Origin: Acinetobacter johnsonii CIP 64.6
GTDB taxonomy: Bacteria > Pseudomonadota > Gammaproteobacteria > Pseudomonadales > Moraxellaceae
Length of the DNA stretch: 64,000 bases
Assembly (NCBI RefSeq): GCF_000368045.1
Contig: NZ_KB849234.1
Location: 244,854 to 308,853 of the forward strand
Direction: 5' to 3'
The stretch's first letter is position 1. The number at the start of each line of letters is the position of its first letter. The notes beneath the pieces are model-generated. The model ran no database searches. It was not told where the DNA came from and was given only the letters and a program-made list of their open reading frames with translations. The position numbers and the translations under genes were made by a program. This document shows positions 1 through 7,445 of this stretch, in pieces.

Positions 1-2
1 AT

Positions 3-78
3 GGGTCGTTAGCTCAGCTGGTAGAGCAGCGGACTTTTAATCCGTTGGTCCCGCGTTCGAATCGCGGACGACCCACCA
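3..78 (+). tRNA. tRNA-Lys (TTT), copy 1
   Basis: A 76-nt cloverleaf starting GGGTCGT and ending ACGACCC plus an encoded ACCA tail. The anticodon loop reads CTTTTAA, so the anticodon is TTT and the tRNA reads lysine codons. The T arm shows the GTTCGAAT signature. The gene begins two bases inside the window, so its promoter is not visible. It is identical to the copy at 181-256. Confidence 0.97.
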
Positions 79-180
79 TCTTTCTTGTAAAATCTAATTT
101 TACAAACCTGCTCAGGTTCGAATGCTTTAAAAATTTCTTTTTTAAACTTTCAGCGAATACTCTTTCGCACACCTTGCTCA

Positions 181-256
181 GGGTCGTTAGCTCAGCTGGT
201 AGAGCAGCGGACTTTTAATCCGTTGGTCCCGCGTTCGAATCGCGGACGACCCACCA
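181..256 (+). tRNA. tRNA-Lys (TTT), copy 2
   Basis: Identical 76-nt repeat of the first tRNA-Lys, with the same TTT anticodon and encoded CCA. The 102-nt spacer shows no clear promoter or terminator, so the two copies are probably processed from one tandem transcript. Tandem identical tRNA-Lys genes are a common dosage arrangement and nothing suggests a mobile element beside them. Confidence 0.97.
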
Positions 257-399
257 TTTATTTAAATCCTCTTTAATTGCATTGATATGACATTTATTTA
301 GCGACACGCTATTTAAGTCATAAAATTCGCACGCTGTTCATTTCTTCACTATTTTTATTCTTCAGTCTTATTCTGTTGCTTTGCCCAGTGCTATTTTAA

Positions 400-1044
400 C
401 TATGAATTAGGCTCACGCTTTAATGTATACGCACGCTCTAATTTCGGAAAACCTCGTGCATACAATTTTTGGTTAGTGGCATCTAGATTATTACTTTTAT
501 CCAAATCCATTTGCAGCGTTTGCGAATCCACCACGCGATAATAAAAATTAATCCCCTCTTTACGATGTACGATCAACTCTGTTCGCTCTTTATTCATGGT
601 CCATGTATCACGGCGATAACTTAAGTTTGAAAAGCCAGGGCGTTGTTTTTCTGAAAAGACCTTACCCAAACGTACAATGCTGCGATGCACCGTACCATCA
701 GGTAAAAAATTGAGAATAAAATCAGCCTTCCCCGTTTCACAAGGGAAAAAATAACCATCACATTGAATTTGTGTGCGATAACGCCCAATGAACTGCTGTT
801 CACGAATATCAAGCGTACGAGGTGCATACTCCGAATCATCTTGCATGGTGGCCCGCCCTGCCACCTCAGTCAGCTTCTTCCCCGACTCAGCCGTAACAGC
901 AGCATCCTCTACCGTGCTATTTTCATGTTGTTGTGACGCCTCCGACAGCCCACCATCACAGCCAGCTAACGATACACCAATTAGCGCCACCGCTCCTTGC
1001 AGTAATACGCCAATCAAACCCTGATGTTTTCGTTTCAACTTCAT
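400..1044 (-). CDS. Hypothetical lipoprotein, 214 aa
   Basis: The product begins with a basic N-terminus and a hydrophobic stretch ending in the lipobox VSLAGC around residue 29, so it should be exported by Sec, lipidated at that cysteine and held in the envelope. After the cysteine come a low-complexity acidic linker (to about residue 75) and a soluble domain with a Cys pair around residues 94 and 101 (QCDGYFFPCETGK), possibly a disulphide. The second half is rich in beta-like segments. I do not recognise a named family. It is a single-gene unit with about 280 bases of non-coding sequence upstream, shared with the divergent PspC-like gene. Function unknown; lipoprotein status is well supported by the signal. 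Confidence 0.8.
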   Translation of the reverse strand: MKLKRKHQGLIGVLLQGAVALIGVSLAGCDGGLSEASQQHENSTVEDAAVTAESGKKLTEVAGRATMQDDSEYAPRTLDIREQQFIGRYRTQIQCDGYFFPCETGKADFILNFLPDGTVHRSIVRLGKVFSEKQRPGFSNLSYRRDTWTMNKERTELIVHRKEGINFYYRVVDSQTLQMDLDKSNNLDATNQKLYARGFPKLERAYTLKREPNS

Positions 1045-1325
1045 TCCACACTCACTTCCTGCACGTGATTAATCTCCATAACCATCACGAATATTCCATC
1101 CTGACCCCTGGTGTTTTCTCGGATTCAAATGACTTGCTGACTTTAAGCAGCTAGCTCAACGCCAAATAGAGCACATTTTAGTCCTGATCAAAACCCTAGC
1201 TTTTATCTCTTTACATAACTTTACTTTTTAATTAGCTCCGTCACCTTTAAAAACTTAATTCCATCTCCATTTTTAAATTATGAGTGCATAAAGCCACTCA
1301 GATTTTAAATTTTAAGGAGACCTAG

Positions 1326-1601
1326 ATGGCCAATGTTGGTTTATATCGCTCAAACCGCTCAAACATGATTGCTGGTGTGATGGGTGGTATTGCTGAACGT
1401 TTTGGTTGGAACGCAAATTTACTTCGTATTGTTTTCATCACCATTTCACTGTTAAGTGCAGCATTCCCTGGAATTTTGGTTTACCTAATTCTTTGGTTGG
1501 TGATGCCGAAACAAAAAGACCAAATCGAGCATTCTCCACAGGCTCGATCTGGTTATAGCAATACGATGCGTACCGTTAATCCAGATCATCGCAACCCATA
1601 A
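1326..1601 (+). CDS. PspC domain-containing small membrane protein
   Basis: A 91-aa protein made almost entirely of one PspC domain: an N-terminal segment with the family pattern ...SNMIAGVMGGIAERFGW (residues 12-28), then a hydrophobic helix-turn-helix (about 34-61) ending in a basic tail. In enterobacteria PspC is an inner-membrane stress sensor of the phage-shock response. Stand-alone PspC-like proteins in Acinetobacter lie away from any pspA operon, as here, so a role in that response is inferred only. A good Shine-Dalgarno (AAGGAGA) lies 6 bases before the ATG, and a strong terminator follows. Confidence 0.85.
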   Translation: MANVGLYRSNRSNMIAGVMGGIAERFGWNANLLRIVFITISLLSAAFPGILVYLILWLVMPKQKDQIEHSPQARSGYSNTMRTVNPDHRNP

Positions 1602-1638
1602 GCGCGCATCTTTCGTCTCAAAAAAGTTTCTTTTTATG

Positions 1639-1676
1639 CTACGACAACTTCCCCCAAAGTGTCGTAGCTTTTTTTT
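1639..1676 (+). terminator. Rho-independent terminator of the PspC-like gene
   Basis: A perfect 9-bp stem (GCTACGACA / TGTCGTAGC) with a 13-nt loop is followed by a run of eight T, 38 bases after the stop codon. Confidence 0.9.
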
Positions 1677-1696
1677 GCCTACGACACTCACATGAC

Positions 1697-2785
1697 TTAG
1701 CGATGTTGTAGCAGACGATACAACGCTGCAATCATATCAGCACGGCTAATGATGCCGACCAAAGCCTTGTTTTCAACCACAGGAATATAGTTAAAAGAAC
1801 GTTCAACAAAGTACGGGATCAAATCTTGTAGTTCTTGATCCGGCTGTACCGTGACCACCTGACGTTTCATAATGTGCTTGACTTGATCTTGCCAAGAGGT
1901 ACGCAAATCCGTTGCCTTTTGGAACCATTCCACCACTTCATATAAAGCTAAGGTACCGCATATCTGTTCCGCTCGATTTAACACAGGTAAACTCATCAGA
2001 TTGACCTGTTTAAATTTTTCCACAGCGACTTGAATGTCTTCATCTTCATATAAACACAGGACATCTTTACTCATAATGTCCCGACAACGCAGGTCTATGT
2101 GAAAGCGAGTATCGGCCTGCGCTTGAGCTTTTAAAATCAATTTTTGTAAATCATATTCACTGATGTCAAGCAACTGTGTTTCTTGGGCTAAAACTTGATG
2201 AATATCTTCAGGTTGAATTGTGACCTTCTGGGTGGGGGTCGGGTCGGTGCTACGCGTATTGACTTGCGCCACGGTTGGGTATTGTTTTCCAAGCAATCGA
2301 TTGAACACTATCGCAATCACAAGGAGCAGGATCGAGTTAAGTAGAACAGGATAAAACACAAATTGATACCCTAACTCGTGTACCGTATCTCCTCCCAGTA
2401 CCGCTGTAATTGCCACTGCACCACTTGGTGGATGCAAAGAATCTGTCGTCATCATCAAAATAATCGACAAAGCCACAGCAACACTAAATGCTTCTGTTAA
2501 GTTGGAAATATAGAGTGCACAGGTCACCCCAATCACAGCTGCAATCGTATTCCCAATCACAATATTCCATGGCTGAGCCAAAGGACTAGCTGGTACGGCA
2601 AAAAGCAACACCGAGGACGCACCCATCGGGGCGATATACCATGCATTGATCCCACCCAAAAGCCACCAACTTATGAGTGAAGACAGTGCTAATCCCAACA
2701 ATGCACCCAAACCACAGAGCATTCTTTCCTTTAGCGGTAACACTTTAAAATTCGGTTTTAAGGTATTTAACCATTCAAGTTGCAT
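1697..2785 (-). CDS. HPP family membrane protein with C-terminal CBS pair
   Basis: The N-terminal third is an HPP domain of about four membrane helices. It includes the family hallmark SLHPPSGAVA (about residue 126 counted from the upstream GTG at 2818) and an inner-membrane position is expected. After a cytoplasmic linker there are two CBS motifs (starting near RDIMSKDVL and HIMKRQVV), which usually bind adenine nucleotides and gate a transporter. Some HPP proteins have been linked to nitrite transport in chloroplasts and cyanobacteria, but the bacterial HPP-CBS substrate is not settled. The ATG at 2785 was taken as start; an upstream GTG at 2794 has a better-spaced AGAAGG and is also possible. 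Single gene, no obvious partners. Confidence 0.85.
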   Translation of the reverse strand: MQLEWLNTLKPNFKVLPLKERMLCGLGALLGLALSSLISWWLLGGINAWYIAPMGASSVLLFAVPASPLAQPWNIVIGNTIAAVIGVTCALYISNLTEAFSVAVALSIILMMTTDSLHPPSGAVAITAVLGGDTVHELGYQFVFYPVLLNSILLLVIAIVFNRLLGKQYPTVAQVNTRSTDPTPTQKVTIQPEDIHQVLAQETQLLDISEYDLQKLILKAQAQADTRFHIDLRCRDIMSKDVLCLYEDEDIQVAVEKFKQVNLMSLPVLNRAEQICGTLALYEVVEWFQKATDLRTSWQDQVKHIMKRQVVTVQPDQELQDLIPYFVERSFNYIPVVENKALVGIISRADMIAALYRLLQHR

Positions 2786-2966
2786 ATGAAACACAGCCGC
2801 CCTTCTACTTTTGCGCACTTAACCAGTGCAAAATTATACGCGGTCTCACCAATAAGATGCATCTATTTTACATCTTAGAGATATCAATTTTGTTATTTCA
2901 ATTGTTATCAGCAAAGTCTATATTTAGCGCAAGAGTTTCATTTTTATAAGAAGAAAGGTACACGTC

Positions 2967-3257
2967 TTGGGAAAATTCAAATATGAAGATCACCTTGAAA
3001 CTTTAGGTTTATGTGAATGCTTAATTGCCCTGATTCAATTTGAAGTGAAACAAGGCAACAAAATCTCTGGTTACGATACTCATGCAAAATGGCCTAAAGA
3101 AGAGAGCCATTTGATTTATCTAAAACAATCTCTGCATTTAAAAAATCTTAATTTTCCCCAACACCCAAATGTTCAAGCACAGGTTAATCGAGATATGCAT
3201 TCTAATTGGCATACAGATGCTTACTGCACCGTACATCATCACCTTATTATTGGATAA
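2967..3257 (+). CDS. Hypothetical Cys/His-rich small protein A (tandem paralogue)
   Basis: A 96-aa protein starting at TTG, chosen because AGAAAGG lies about 8 bases upstream and no in-frame ATG fits. It has no signal peptide or membrane segment. It is clearly paralogous to the next gene. Both share a C-x-C near the N-terminus (C16, C18), the motif HAKWP (39-43) and a C-terminal H-x2-W-H-x4-C-x2-H cluster (H78, W81, H82, C87, H90). Such spacing would suit metal binding, but that is inference; no known family is recognised. The partner begins 19 bases downstream, suggesting co-transcription and origin by tandem duplication. Confidence 0.75.
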   Translation: MGKFKYEDHLETLGLCECLIALIQFEVKQGNKISGYDTHAKWPKEESHLIYLKQSLHLKNLNFPQHPNVQAQVNRDMHSNWHTDAYCTVHHHLIIG

Positions 3258-3276
3258 TTTCTGAAAAGTATAGAAA

Positions 3277-3561
3277 ATGACTGAAAAACTTGAAATCTGT
3301 GACTGCTTAAATGAATTATTAACACTTGAATTGTCACTTGGAAATTCAGTTTCCCACTTTGACAATCATGCCAAATGGCCTTATCCCGAGACCCATTTTG
3401 TTATGTTAGCCCATGATCTTCATACTCATTTAGAAACATTGAGATACTCAAAAAATATTTCCCACCAAATATGCAAAGATATTCATTATGGTTGGCATGA
3501 TGAATGTTTATGCGAAATTCATTATGACTTACTGTGTGCAGGTCGTACTAAACCATTTTAG
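3277..3561 (+). CDS. Hypothetical Cys/His-rich small protein B (tandem paralogue)
   Basis: A 94-aa paralogue of the preceding gene, with the same order of motifs: C-x-C (C8, C10), HAKWP (31-35) and H70-x2-W73-H74 followed by C79 and H82. An additional C77 and a late Cys (KKx-free tail DLLCAGR) are specific to this copy. Overall identity to protein A is moderate, so the duplication is old and both copies have been kept intact. Probably cytoplasmic. The function is unknown; conservation of exactly the Cys, His and Trp positions argues for metal or cofactor binding rather than chance. Confidence 0.78.
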   Translation: MTEKLEICDCLNELLTLELSLGNSVSHFDNHAKWPYPETHFVMLAHDLHTHLETLRYSKNISHQICKDIHYGWHDECLCEIHYDLLCAGRTKPF

Positions 3562-3599
3562 CGAATATAAAATTAAGTGCTGAAAAATAAATAGAGCCT

Positions 3600-3628
3600 T
3601 TGCCACTCCTCTGCAAAATCCTTATACT
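3600..3628 (+). promoter_or_regulatory. Sigma-70 type promoter of glyQS
   Basis: TTGCCA (3600-3605) and TATACT (3623-3628) are separated by exactly 17 bases, about 40 bases before the glyQ start. This is the best-looking housekeeping promoter in the window. Confidence 0.7.
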
Positions 3629-3666
3629 TAGAACCAATTTTTTCTTATATTTATAATGGATGCTGC

Positions 3667-4656
3667 ATGAGTCGCGCCATATCGCATATTGATACATTCC
3701 AAGGCTTAATTCTTGCCTTACAAAACTACTGGGCTGAACAAGGTTGTGTCATTTTACAACCTTACGATATGGAAATGGGTGCAGGGACATTCCACACTGC
3801 AACATTCTTACGCGCACTTGGGCCTGAAACTTGGAACGCCGCATACGTTCAACCCTCACGTCGTCCTAAAGACGGTCGTTATGGTGAAAACCCAAACCGT
3901 TTGCAACACTATTACCAATTCCAAGTGGTACTGAAACCAAACCCAGATAATATTCAACAACTTTACCTAGATTCGTTAAAAGCTATTGGTATCGACACCC
4001 TTACTCACGACATTCGTTTCGTAGAAGACAACTGGGAATCTCCAACACTCGGCGCTTGGGGCTTAGGTTGGGAAGTTTGGTTAAACGGTATGGAAGTGAC
4101 TCAGTTTACGTACTTCCAACAAGTCGGTGGTGTTGAATGCTACCCTGTAACAGGTGAAATCACTTACGGTCTTGAACGTTTGGCAATGTACCTACAAGGT
4201 GTCGATTCAGTTTACGATCTTGTTTGGACCAAAGGTCAATTTGGTACAGTCACTTATGGTGATGTATTCCATCAAAACGAAGTTGAGCAATCAACGTATA
4301 ACTTCGAATACGCACCAGTCGACAAAATGTTTGAACTCTTTGACTTCTATGAAGCCGAAGCATCTCGTTTAATTGAAGCAGAATTACCACTCCCTGCCTA
4401 TGAACAAGTCATTAAAGCATCTCATTGCTTTAACTTACTCGATGCACGTGGTGCAATTTCGGTGACTGAGCGTCAACGCTATATTTTACGTGTACGTACT
4501 TTAGCTCGTTCAATTGCGCAAAGTTATGTGGCGGCTCGTGCCAAACTTGGTTTCCCAATGGCAGAACCACATTTACGTGATGAAGTTTTAGCTCAATTGA
4601 AAGCTCAGGTTGAAGCCGAAGCGGCTCAAGCAGAAAAATCAGCGGAGAACAAATAA
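3667..4656 (+). CDS. glyQ: Glycyl-tRNA synthetase alpha subunit
   Basis: A 329-aa protein of the bacterial heterotetrameric (alpha2beta2) glycyl-tRNA synthetase. The alpha subunit holds the class II catalytic core that activates glycine with ATP. The N-terminus (TFQGLILALQNYWAEQGC) and the stretch GAGTFHTATFLRALGPE are hallmark GlyQ sequence, as is the block beginning QPSRRPKDGRYGENPNR. Length is slightly above the usual ~300 residues because of an Ala/Glu-rich C-terminal tail (about residues 305-329). The stop codon overlaps the glyS start by one base (TAATG), so the two subunits are translationally coupled. A clear promoter lies upstream. Confidence 0.98.
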   Translation: MSRAISHIDTFQGLILALQNYWAEQGCVILQPYDMEMGAGTFHTATFLRALGPETWNAAYVQPSRRPKDGRYGENPNRLQHYYQFQVVLKPNPDNIQQLYLDSLKAIGIDTLTHDIRFVEDNWESPTLGAWGLGWEVWLNGMEVTQFTYFQQVGGVECYPVTGEITYGLERLAMYLQGVDSVYDLVWTKGQFGTVTYGDVFHQNEVEQSTYNFEYAPVDKMFELFDFYEAEASRLIEAELPLPAYEQVIKASHCFNLLDARGAISVTERQRYILRVRTLARSIAQSYVAARAKLGFPMAEPHLRDEVLAQLKAQVEAEAAQAEKSAENK

Positions 4657-6725
4657 TGTCTAAACATACAGTTTTATTTGAACTTGGCTGTGAAGAACTT
4701 CCACCAAAAAGCTTAAAAACTTTACGTGATGCATTGCAAGCTGAAACAGAAAAAGGCTTAAAAGATGCAGGTTTAGCTTTTGACTCTATCGAAGCCTATG
4801 CAGCGCCTCGTCGTTTGGCATTGAAAATTATCAATGTCGATGGTGCGCAAGCAGATACTCAAAAACGTTTTGATGGCCCTGCTGTACAAGCTGCTTATGA
4901 TGCTGAAGGTAAGCCAACCAAAGCACTTGAAGGCTTTATGCGTGGTCAAGGCATTACTGCTGATCAAGTTTCAACTTTCCAAGCAGGTAAAATTGAAAAA
5001 GTTTGCTATCTAAAAGATGTCAAAGGTCAAAGCCTTGATGTTTTACTGCCACAAATTTTACAAACCGCTTTAGATAACCTTCCAATTGCAAAACGTATGC
5101 GTTCTGCGGCAAGCCGTACCGAATTCGTTCGTCCTGTAAAATGGGTTGTATTGTTAAAAGATAATGATGTTGTTGATGCAACTATTCAGGATCACAAAGC
5201 AGGCAATGTGACTTATGGTCATCGTTTCCATGCACCTGAAGCGATTACTTTAGCCAATGCAGATGCTTACTTAGATGCGCTTCGTGCTGCAAAAGTTGTC
5301 GCTAATTTTGAAGAACGCCAAGCGATCATTGACCAACAAGTTAAAGCACTTGCAGATGAAGTGAATACGATTGCGATCGTTCCTGCTGATTTACGTGATG
5401 AAGTAACTGCATTGGTTGAATGGCCAGTTGCGCTTCGTGCCAGCTTTGAAGAACGCTTCCTTGCTGTGCCTCAAGAAGCATTGATCACTACCATGCAAGA
5501 CAACCAAAAGTATTTCTGTTTGGTAAATAGCGATAACAAACTACAGCCTTATTTCATTACTGTTTCAAATATTGAGTCGAAAGATCCGACTCAAATCATT
5601 GAAGGGAATGAGAAAGTTGTACGCCCTCGTTTGTCTGATGCTGAATTCTTCTTCTTACAAGATCAAAAGCAACCGCTTGCATCTCGTAAAGAAAAATTAG
5701 CCAATATGGTTTTCCAAGCACAGTTAGGTACGCTTTGGAATAAATCTGAACGTATTGCTAAATTGGCTGTGGCTTTATCTGCAATCACGGGTGCAAATCC
5801 TGCGGATGCTGAAAAAGCAGCACTTCTTGCAAAGTGTGATTTAACCTCTGAATTGGTCGGTGAATTCCCTGAACTTCAAGGGATTGCGGGCACTTACTAT
5901 GCACGTATTGAAGGCGAAAATGATGAAGTTGCGGAAGCTTTAGGTGAGCAATATTTACCTAAGTTTGCTGGCGATGTTCTACCGAAAACCAAAACGGGTA
6001 CGACGATTGCCCTTGCTGATCGTTTAGATACGTTGACTGGTATTTTCGGTATTGGTCAAGCGCCTACAGGTTCTAAAGACCCGTTTGCTTTACGTCGTTC
6101 TGCGATTGGTATTTTGCGTTTAGTGACTGAAAATAATCTTGATGTTTCAATTGAAGAGTTGATCAAGCTTGCTTTGGCTGCTTATGGCGATGTATTGAAA
6201 GACCACAACAAGACTTTGGCGGATGCTGTTGCATTCCTTGAAGGTCGTTATCGTGCGAAGTATGAAGACCAAGGCGTTGCAGTTGATGTGATTCAAGCGG
6301 TTCAAGCGCTTTCACCAAAATCACCTCTTGATTTTGATAAGCGTGTGACTGCGGTGAATCATTTCCGTAGCCTGCCCGAAGCTGCTGCTTTGGCTGCTGC
6401 GAATAAACGTGTTGCGAATATCTTGGCGAAAGAAGCTGCACCTACGGGTGAAATTGTCGAATCTAAATTGCTTGAAGATGCTGAAAAAGCACTTTATGCA
6501 GAGATTCAAAATATCTTGCCTGTGGTTCAACCGCTTTTAGCTGCAAAAGACTACACTTCTGCACTTTCTAAGTTAGCTGCGCTGCGTGCACCAATTGATG
6601 CGTTCTTTGATGGCGTCATGGTGATGGCAGATGATGCTGAATTGAAAGCGAACCGTTTACGTTTACTGGCTCAGTTACGTGATTTGTTTACAAGTGTTGC
6701 GGATATTTCAGTGTTGCAGCACTAA
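4656..6725 (+). CDS. glyS: Glycyl-tRNA synthetase beta subunit
   Basis: The 689-aa partner of GlyQ, which supplies tRNA recognition in the alpha2beta2 enzyme. It opens with the typical LFELGCEELPPKSL block and contains the family segments RFDGPAV, NIESKDP and VVRPRLSDAEFF. It then has an HD-like region and a C-terminal DALR-type anticodon-binding domain (about 575-689, with FFDGVMVMADD). Full length for the family. The start overlaps the glyQ stop and uses the GGAGAA ribosome site inside the end of glyQ. A symmetrical terminator follows. Confidence 0.98.
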   Translation: MSKHTVLFELGCEELPPKSLKTLRDALQAETEKGLKDAGLAFDSIEAYAAPRRLALKIINVDGAQADTQKRFDGPAVQAAYDAEGKPTKALEGFMRGQGITADQVSTFQAGKIEKVCYLKDVKGQSLDVLLPQILQTALDNLPIAKRMRSAASRTEFVRPVKWVVLLKDNDVVDATIQDHKAGNVTYGHRFHAPEAITLANADAYLDALRAAKVVANFEERQAIIDQQVKALADEVNTIAIVPADLRDEVTALVEWPVALRASFEERFLAVPQEALITTMQDNQKYFCLVNSDNKLQPYFITVSNIESKDPTQIIEGNEKVVRPRLSDAEFFFLQDQKQPLASRKEKLANMVFQAQLGTLWNKSERIAKLAVALSAITGANPADAEKAALLAKCDLTSELVGEFPELQGIAGTYYARIEGENDEVAEALGEQYLPKFAGDVLPKTKTGTTIALADRLDTLTGIFGIGQAPTGSKDPFALRRSAIGILRLVTENNLDVSIEELIKLALAAYGDVLKDHNKTLADAVAFLEGRYRAKYEDQGVAVDVIQAVQALSPKSPLDFDKRVTAVNHFRSLPEAAALAAANKRVANILAKEAAPTGEIVESKLLEDAEKALYAEIQNILPVVQPLLAAKDYTSALSKLAALRAPIDAFFDGVMVMADDAELKANRLRLLAQLRDLFTSVADISVLQH

Positions 6726-6752
6726 GCCTTAATTGGTTATGAATTAAAAAAA

Positions 6753-6777
6753 CCTGCTAGAAATAGCGGGTTTTTTT
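6753..6777. terminator. Bidirectional terminator between glyS and the AT-rich island
   Basis: A 7-bp stem (CCTGCTA / TAGCGGG, one G-T pair) with a GAAA loop is flanked by seven A on the left and seven T on the right. It can end transcripts from both sides; the T run includes the stop codon of the convergent 222-aa gene. Confidence 0.9.
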
Positions 6778-7444
6778 ATGATTCCTCCAAATAGAAACAG
6801 TTCGTGTCAGAACGTAAAATACTCCAAAAAGTGTGAAAATCGATTTTTGATTTTATGCCTAATTTAAATGTAGATGAGTTGCTATAATTTACATCAAGAT
6901 GATTCAAAGGGTGTAAATGTCCATTACAGTTATCTTCATCATAATCAAATCTCAAATACCCATCTTCCTGAAAAAACATATGATTTAAAAGTTTTTTATA
7001 TTTATACTCTAAAACATTATTTAGCTTTAACTCTTGAATTAAAACTTCATCTATTAAGGAACGAATATCATCCGACAGAAGATCCATCCCATTGTCAATC
7101 TCATATTTCACTTTATCGACGCATAACAAAAGAACATAAAAATCATTTATATCAACAATATCCCGATTATGATTAAACTCAATATCTACATCAAAATTAA
7201 ACCTAAAAGGAAGAATAGCTGACATAATTTGTTTTTCTTTTATAACACTATATCTAAAAGTATCTTTAGATTTAATCAAAACAAAATTCGATTTTTCATT
7301 TAAAACAAACCCCACATCCTCATCCATCAACTCAACCATTAAATTTAGGGAAAGTTTCATTAAATCAATTTTATGCCTAATAGCGCTATCAAAAATTAAA
7401 TCCAATTTAAATGAATCTATTGAGTAAAAAAATAATTCATTCAT
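6776..7444 (-). CDS. Unknown 222-aa protein coupled to the helicase
   Basis: A strongly acidic, AT-rich gene product with no signal peptide or membrane helix. The only striking motif is near the C-terminus: YLRFDYDED followed by a His-rich GHLHPLNHLDVNY (about 170-190). I recall similar closely spaced histidines in some uncharacterised proteins beside helicases (DUF2290-like), but I cannot confirm that relation. Its start lies one base after the helicase stop (TAAAATG), so it is very likely translated by coupling and works with the helicase. Codon and base use differ sharply from glyS and from the gene on the other side, which suggests horizontal acquisition of both genes. Function unknown. 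Confidence 0.75.
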   Translation of the reverse strand: MNELFFYSIDSFKLDLIFDSAIRHKIDLMKLSLNLMVELMDEDVGFVLNEKSNFVLIKSKDTFRYSVIKEKQIMSAILPFRFNFDVDIEFNHNRDIVDINDFYVLLLCVDKVKYEIDNGMDLLSDDIRSLIDEVLIQELKLNNVLEYKYKKLLNHMFFQEDGYLRFDYDEDNCNGHLHPLNHLDVNYSNSSTFKLGIKSKIDFHTFWSILRSDTNCFYLEES

Positions 7445-7445
7445 T

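Noticed and set aside
6874..7176. A 100-codon open frame opposite the 222-aa gene
   Set aside because: It is antisense to a coherent, coupled gene and has no ribosome site; AT-rich DNA yields such frames easily.
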